Of a stretch of DNA of 24,606 nt, positions 21,332-24,606 are shown piece after piece. The notes under the pieces were generated by a model. That model ran no database searches. It worked only from the letters and a program-made list of their open reading frames with translations, and had not been told where the DNA came from. The DNA is from DAOQAU01 sp035354275 (GTDB lineage Bacteria; Cyanobacteriota; Vampirovibrionia; Gastranaerophilales; Gastranaerophilaceae): positions 1 through 24,606 of the forward strand of contig DAOQAU010000022.1 of NCBI GenBank assembly GCA_035354275.1, written 5' to 3'. Every line of letters starts with the position of its first letter. The first letter of the stretch is position 1. Both the position numbers and the translations under genes were made by a program.

Positions 21332-22198
21332 TTATCCCCTCAAATTGTCCAAAATCTCGCTTGGGGCTTTGGATGAGTTTAGTGTGTAAAAATGAAGTCC
21401 GCAAATGCCGAATTTTAAAAGCTCTTGGCATTGTTGTGTTGCAAATTCCACACCCAATTTTTTAATATCATCGGGGTTATCTTTAAATTTTTCAAGCTTT
21501 ATCCTAAGTTTTTCAGGCAGGCTCACTCTTGCCATAGAAAGCATTTTTTCAAGCTGACCGTAGCTTCTTATGGGTAAAATCCCCGGAATTATCGGGACTT
21601 CAATACCTAAATCTCTTGCGCTTTGGCAAAAAGAATAAAACTTTTCGTTGTCAAAAAACATCTGCGTAAAAACAGCATCGGCCCCTGCCTCAACCTTTCT
21701 TTTTAAATTTTTCATATCAAGCATGAAATTATCACACTCCAAATGCCCTTCGGGATAGCCCGCAACCCCGATTGAAAGGTTTGAATGGGTTTTTATAAAT
21801 TCTACAAGTTCGTTTGCATAGTGAAAGTCAAAATTTTTCACCGAACAATCGCATGGCACATCGCCTCTTAATGCCAAAATGTTTTTTATCCCCAAGGACT
21901 CTATCTGGCTTAAATATTCTAAAATATGATTTTTCCTCACACAAACACAGGTAAAATGCGGCATTACGTTAAGTCCGACTTCACTTTGGATTTTTTTAAT
22001 CATATCAAAAGAATTTGTTTGAGTGCTTCCTCCGGCACCGTAGGTAAGCGAAACAAACGCAGGATTATATTTTTTTAAAGTTTTTAAATGCCCGAGTAAT
22101 TTTTGAAATTTTTCTTTAGTTTCATCATCTTTTGGCGGAAAAATTTCAAATGAAATAACGGGTTTTTTGCTGTTTGAATAATGTTCTTTTAAAGTCAT
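21332..22198 (-). CDS. metF: Methylenetetrahydrofolate reductase MetF
   Basis: MetF reduces 5,10-methylene-THF to 5-methyl-THF, which supplies the methyl group for methionine or, in the Wood-Ljungdahl pathway, for the corrinoid iron-sulfur protein encoded at 6.1-8.5 kb. The 288-residue TIM barrel is of normal bacterial length. Visible motifs are FEIFPPK with catalytic Glu18, LTYGAGGST (51-59), LALRGDVP (108-115, flavin-contacting Asp113), AGYPEGH (146-152), FTQMFFD (177-183) and IPGILPI (204-210). No partner such as MetV or RnfC2 is adjacent. The last 24 codons exist in a second copy at 20258-20329. The ATG has no Shine-Dalgarno and lies 6 nt after an extended -10 box. Upstream are phage genes on the same strand. 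Confidence 0.95.
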   Translation of the reverse strand: MTLKEHYSNSKKPVISFEIFPPKDDETKEKFQKLLGHLKTLKKYNPAFVSLTYGAGGSTQTNSFDMIKKIQSEVGLNVMPHFTCVCVRKNHILEYLSQIESLGIKNILALRGDVPCDCSVKNFDFHYANELVEFIKTHSNLSIGVAGYPEGHLECDNFMLDMKNLKRKVEAGADAVFTQMFFDNEKFYSFCQSARDLGIEVPIIPGILPIRSYGQLEKMLSMARVSLPEKLRIKLEKFKDNPDDIKKLGVEFATQQCQELLKFGICGLHFYTLNSSKAPSEILDNLRG

Positions 22199-22204
22199 GG
22201 GAAA

Positions 22205-22233
22205 ATTTTAGCATAAGACTTATTTAACCGCAA
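22205..22233 (-). promoter_or_regulatory. metF promoter, extended -10, leaderless spacing
   Basis: On the minus strand TTGCGG (22228-22233), a 17-nt spacer and TGC-TAAAAT (-10 at 22205-22210) precede the metF ATG by 6 nt. It overlaps the stop codon of the small phage-side gene, so metF can be transcribed independently of it. Confidence 0.5.
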
Positions 22234-22450
22234 TTATGCAGTCGTAAATTTTGTCGATTTTTTCTTTCATGTCCGAAAACTGTTCTTTCAAATCCTTAAC
22301 GCTGTTTAGCGTGGCAAAACGTTCTTCGGCATCTTTTAAAATTTCTCTGTGCTTTCTTTCAAGTTGTTCGGGCGTTACGACAATTCTTTGTTGTATCAAA
22401 AAAACCATAATTGCAATTATTATGGGTGAATAGTGTAATAAATTTTCCAT
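22220..22450 (-). CDS. Small membrane protein with coiled coil, phage-linked
   Basis: This 76-residue product has one hydrophobic helix near the N-terminus (about 8-25, SPIIIAIMVFLIQQRIVV), followed by a charged heptad-rich helix (PEQLERKHREILKDAEERF and SVKDLKEQFSDMKEKIDKIY). The ATG has GGAG 5 nt upstream, and the gene starts 11 nt after the terminase stop, so it belongs to the phage transcription unit. Small one-helix proteins of this type in phages are often holins, spanin components or tail accessories; which one cannot be decided here. The stop lies 21 nt before the metF start. Confidence 0.65.
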   Translation of the reverse strand: MENLLHYSPIIIAIMVFLIQQRIVVTPEQLERKHREILKDAEERFATLNSVKDLKEQFSDMKEKIDKIYDCIIAVK

Positions 22451-22461
22451 TTTTTCTCCGT

Positions 22462-23754
22462 TTAAATGCTGATAGGCCAGTAAAATTCGACAAGATAAGA
22501 TGCCGCGTCCATAGGGTGTCCCAGAAATTTTAATTCGCTTGAATTTTTAATCTGCTGATATGAAGGCAGGTCAATCTTTGAAGAGCCTTCCTTGTACCTC
22601 AAATTATAAATGTTATAAAGAAGTTTTTCACATTTTTTATCTGTAAAAAGCCTTATTTTACCGTCTGCACCGTGGACTTTGGCGTTAAATGCCGCAATTC
22701 TGTTTTTAATCGGCGGGTTAAATGCCTTAATTCTTATTTCCACATCTTCATAGCCGAATTGTAAAAGCTTCTTTTTCATAATTACATAGTTGGTAAATTC
22801 GCTTGTACAGCTTCTGTTATCGCCTGAGGCATCGCCGTTTATGATAATTCTGCCTTTGTGATTGGGATATCTGTGGTAAAACTCGTCGCAAGCTTTTGCA
22901 GTTGTGGTGTCTTCTATGACGATTTCATCAAAAAAGAAAACTTTGTCTTGCGTTTTGTGCGCTAAAATCCACGCCATAGGATCTACGTTAAAGTCGCAGG
23001 TGATGTGCAAATCCATATCCTGCTGGTATTTTATTTCTTTTATGTTTTCATCGGTGAAATCTTTTATTATAAGCCCTTTGTCATATTCGCCGTTTTGCGC
23101 CAGTACAAAAATTCTGTAATACTGTTCGTCGTAGAGTTTTTTGAGTTCCTCGCAAAAGCCTTCCGGCAGATAAATATTATCTGTTGTAGGGGCTGAAATT
23201 AATCTGTAATTGGGTTTGTGCTCATCAACAAAGGTTTTGTAAATCCAGCCTCTTTGAACTTCAGGGTTTGTGTGGCCGAAAATTCTGTAAGTAAAATTTT
23301 TCCAGCCCTGCTTGATTTTTTGCCGCATCCTTCCCAATAACATCTTAAAAGTGGAAAAAGGAATATCCGACATTTCCTCGATTTCAGCAAATCCTAAGTT
23401 GAGCGATTTTAACTTATTTGGCTCGTCAAAATGTCTGAATAAAATCTCCGAACCGTTTTTAAACGTTAATTTCTGCAGTGAACTCGACCAGAAATAATCT
23501 TTTCCGTCTTTGAAGTTTAAATTCTCCAGATGCTCAAAGTAAGACTGCAAGGTGGTGTCCCTCACAAGCGTGTAAGTCTGAGCCCCGACCAGTCCCCTTA
23601 TTCCGGGGAACTTCAGGCACAATAGTATTCCAAGAAGCGAGCCGGCAAAAGTCTTGCCCGAGCCGAAGCCTCCCTGATACACAGCTACGTCTAAACTGTA
23701 ATCGTGCGGAATTTCCAAAAATTCCCGCTGTGCTGTTAATAACTTGTATTTCAT
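22462..23754 (-). CDS. Phage terminase large subunit
   Basis: TerL is the ATPase/nuclease that cuts and packages phage DNA into the capsid through the portal. The 430-residue protein has Walker A GGFGSGKT (28-35), a Walker B-like stretch LGFAEIEEM (120-128) and coupling-region residues GHTNPEVQRGW (160-170). The C-terminal RNase H-like nuclease shows acidic residues at CDFNVDPMAW (Asp254), NGDASGDN (Asp308) and HPMDAASY (Asp416). All key positions appear intact, so it is not obviously decayed. AAGGAG precedes the ATG. Portal and TerL are in the order portal first, then terminase, on the minus strand; the more common arrangement is terminase first. No small terminase subunit is visible. Confidence 0.92.
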   Translation of the reverse strand: MKYKLLTAQREFLEIPHDYSLDVAVYQGGFGSGKTFAGSLLGILLCLKFPGIRGLVGAQTYTLVRDTTLQSYFEHLENLNFKDGKDYFWSSSLQKLTFKNGSEILFRHFDEPNKLKSLNLGFAEIEEMSDIPFSTFKMLLGRMRQKIKQGWKNFTYRIFGHTNPEVQRGWIYKTFVDEHKPNYRLISAPTTDNIYLPEGFCEELKKLYDEQYYRIFVLAQNGEYDKGLIIKDFTDENIKEIKYQQDMDLHITCDFNVDPMAWILAHKTQDKVFFFDEIVIEDTTTAKACDEFYHRYPNHKGRIIINGDASGDNRSCTSEFTNYVIMKKKLLQFGYEDVEIRIKAFNPPIKNRIAAFNAKVHGADGKIRLFTDKKCEKLLYNIYNLRYKEGSSKIDLPSYQQIKNSSELKFLGHPMDAASYLVEFYWPISI

Positions 23755-23772
23755 TTTCTCCTTATCTTAAAA

Positions 23773-23849
23773 AGTAAATAGTAAATAGGAAATAGTAAAT
23801 GGTGAATAGATTTTTGCCTCTATTTACCATTTACTATTTACCATTTACT
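23773..23849. repeat. Long hairpin of tandem heptamers between portal and terminase genes
   Basis: Left arm units AGTAAAT, AGTAAAT, AGGAAAT, AGTAAAT and GGTGAAT; right arm units TATTTAC and CATTTAC alternating. Arms 23780-23810 and 23819-23849 pair at 28 of 31 positions around an 8-nt loop. It can fold in RNA in the phage transcript. It is the most regular array of this kind in the window. Confidence 0.8.
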
Positions 23850-23860
23850 AAATTATTATT

Positions 23861-24606
23861 CTAATTGCCGTTGCTTTCAACTAGAAAATTATTCGCGTTT
23901 TCTATTCCGTACTGTTCGAGAGCAAATTTAAAGCACTCAATCCAGTTAATTTGATTTGTCATGGTAGGAACTTCTGCAAATGCTCTTATCACGTCAAAGA
24001 GTTCTTTTGAGCGAAGTTTGCGCTCCAATGTAGCTTTTCTGTCGCCATAACGGTAGATGTATTTGGCGTTTCTTATTGTGTCGTCAATTTCTATAAAAAG
24101 GGTTTTACCCTGATCAAAAACGCTTATTACCTCTCTTCCGATTTTAAAATTAGCGATTAACTCTGCTGTTTTTTCAACCATGGGGATAATAATTTTCCTG
24201 TTTATGGCATCAAGCATCATATTAAGCCTTGTTGTCTGTCCGCTTACGGAATAATTAAGTTCGGTTGCGGTTCTTTGAGCGGTTTGAATATTTCCTGCCA
24301 TGTTTTTAAAAATTCCCGTTGCACTTTCGATTGTTGTTTTAAAATAATTTAAGAAATCCCATCCGTGAAGGGCTTTTTCAAAACTTAAAGGTGAAGGGGC
24401 TGTCGGCATTAAAGAAGAATCGTATTCAATGATTTTGCCCGGTTTTACCACCTGTTCGCCTTTAAAACAGCCTTTTGGCGCAAGATACGGCGGGTTCATC
24501 ATAAGGGCAAGGGCATCCACCTGTTTATTTAAAATTGTGGATGAAATGTTATTTAAAATCAGAGCCACCCTCAAAGGTGAAAGCCCTCTTCCTGTTGAGG
24601 GGTTTT
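23861..24606 (-). CDS. Phage portal (head-to-tail connecting) protein, 5' end outside window
   Basis: The frame is open to the right edge, so the protein starts beyond the window; an internal TTG at 24574 is not the real start. The visible 248 residues include GRGLSPLRVALILNN and VDALALMMNPPYLAP, matching the portal family of T7-like podoviruses (the GRSP...A..DI..LN region followed by PPL.VP). After GKIIEYDSS come helices with IQTAQRTATELNYSVSGQTTRLN and a C-terminal tail ending VESNGN. The family forms the dodecameric ring at the capsid vertex that docks TerL. The 3' half of the protein is complete. The terminase gene follows after a 106-nt gap filled by a heptamer hairpin. Confidence 0.8.
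   Translation of the reverse strand, partial: NPSTGRGLSPLRVALILNNISSTILNKQVDALALMMNPPYLAPKGCFKGEQVVKPGKIIEYDSSLMPTAPSPLSFEKALHGWDFLNYFKTTIESATGIFKNMAGNIQTAQRTATELNYSVSGQTTRLNMMLDAINRKIIIPMVEKTAELIANFKIGREVISVFDQGKTLFIEIDDTIRNAKYIYRYGDRKATLERKLRSKELFDVIRAFAEVPTMTNQINWIECFKFALEQYGIENANNFLVESNGN

Larger units (their letters stand above)
20330..21405. mobile_element. Possible 1.1-kb cassette at the 3' end of metF
   Basis: The segment between the two metF-end copies carries one gene (HEXXH protein) on the opposite strand to metF, and supplies the 3' end now used by metF. This is how elements that integrate in the 3' end of a gene behave, with 72-74 bp direct repeats as the two attachment sites. 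No recombinase or integrase is present in the segment, so the name is tentative. Confidence 0.4.

Noticed and set aside
21332..22460. Riboswitch or cobalamin/SAM-type leader before metF
   Set aside because: The space before metF is 21 nt and the promoter appears leaderless; there is no room for a structured leader.
24572..24574. TTG as start of the portal gene
   Set aside because: The frame continues without a stop to the window edge (NPSTGRGLSPL), with residues that match the family, so the start lies outside.
1..24606. CRISPR array, tRNA or rRNA genes, or IS transposase
   Set aside because: The direct repeats seen are 7-8 nt units or one 72-nt gene-end copy without spacer arrays. I recognised no tRNA cloverleaf or rRNA segment, and no frame shows transposase or integrase motifs.

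Overview
The window is 24.6 kb of AT-rich bacterial chromosome with tightly packed genes on both strands. It has a Gram-negative-type cell-envelope set (MurJ, a SpoIID/LytB amidase enhancer), corrinoid iron-sulfur protein subunits that point to an anaerobe, frequent GTG/TTG starts, and intergenic tandem heptamers of the kind known from cyanobacterial genomes. A non-photosynthetic cyanobacterial relative (Melainabacteria/Gastranaerophilales type) would fit. This placement is inferred from style and content, since no rRNA or other taxonomic marker is present.

Layout. 1-162 (-): start of a HEAT-repeat protein. 446-2110 (-): orphan PAS-GAF histidine kinase. 2329-4189 (+): a winged-helix protein and a DUF262 (GmrS/ParB-like) protein, the latter behind an operator-like palindrome. 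4239-8462 (+): FtsH, then the small (AcsD) and large (AcsC) subunits of the corrinoid iron-sulfur protein. 8455-10863 (-): ComEC DNA-uptake channel. 11029-16589 (+): CysS, SpoIID-like protein, MurJ and TsaC/YrdC in a tight, partly overlapping run. 16730-20015 (+): a small acidic protein, a divergent GH77 4-alpha-glucanotransferase and a secreted TPR/NHL-type protein. 20016-20434: repeats and a displaced fragment of the metF 3' end. 20435-21331 (+): HEXXH membrane protein. 21332-22198 (-): MetF. 22220-24606 (-): phage genes (small membrane protein, large terminase, portal).

How the genes fit together. AcsC and AcsD carry methyl groups on a corrinoid, and MetF makes the methyl-THF that normally feeds them. 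No CO dehydrogenase/acetyl-CoA synthase (AcsA/AcsB), methyltransferase (AcsE) or reactivase is visible here, so a role in methionine synthesis or another methyl transfer is as likely as acetogenesis. SpoIID-like protein and MurJ pair as peptidoglycan functions with a 4-nt stop/start overlap.

The strongest unusual signal is in repeats. A modular palindromic element has constant borders (GTCAT and ATCT) and an exchangeable palindromic core. It occurs in at least five places, reading in frame inside comEC, in the spoIID N-terminus and at the acsD C-terminus, and as inverted composites before cysS and near 20.1 kb. Two different GC-rich palindromes sit in frame inside acsC. A second signal is a duplicated 72-74 bp metF 3' end flanking the HEXXH gene, differing by only two synonymous substitutions and a 2-nt indel, as expected if a cassette had integrated at the metF 3' end. 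A third is three minus-strand genes (kinase, comEC, metF) with a -10 box exactly 6 nt before ATG, which suggests leaderless transcripts.

The 163-445 gap is AT-rich with no gene that I can support. The other gaps hold promoters and repeats listed individually.
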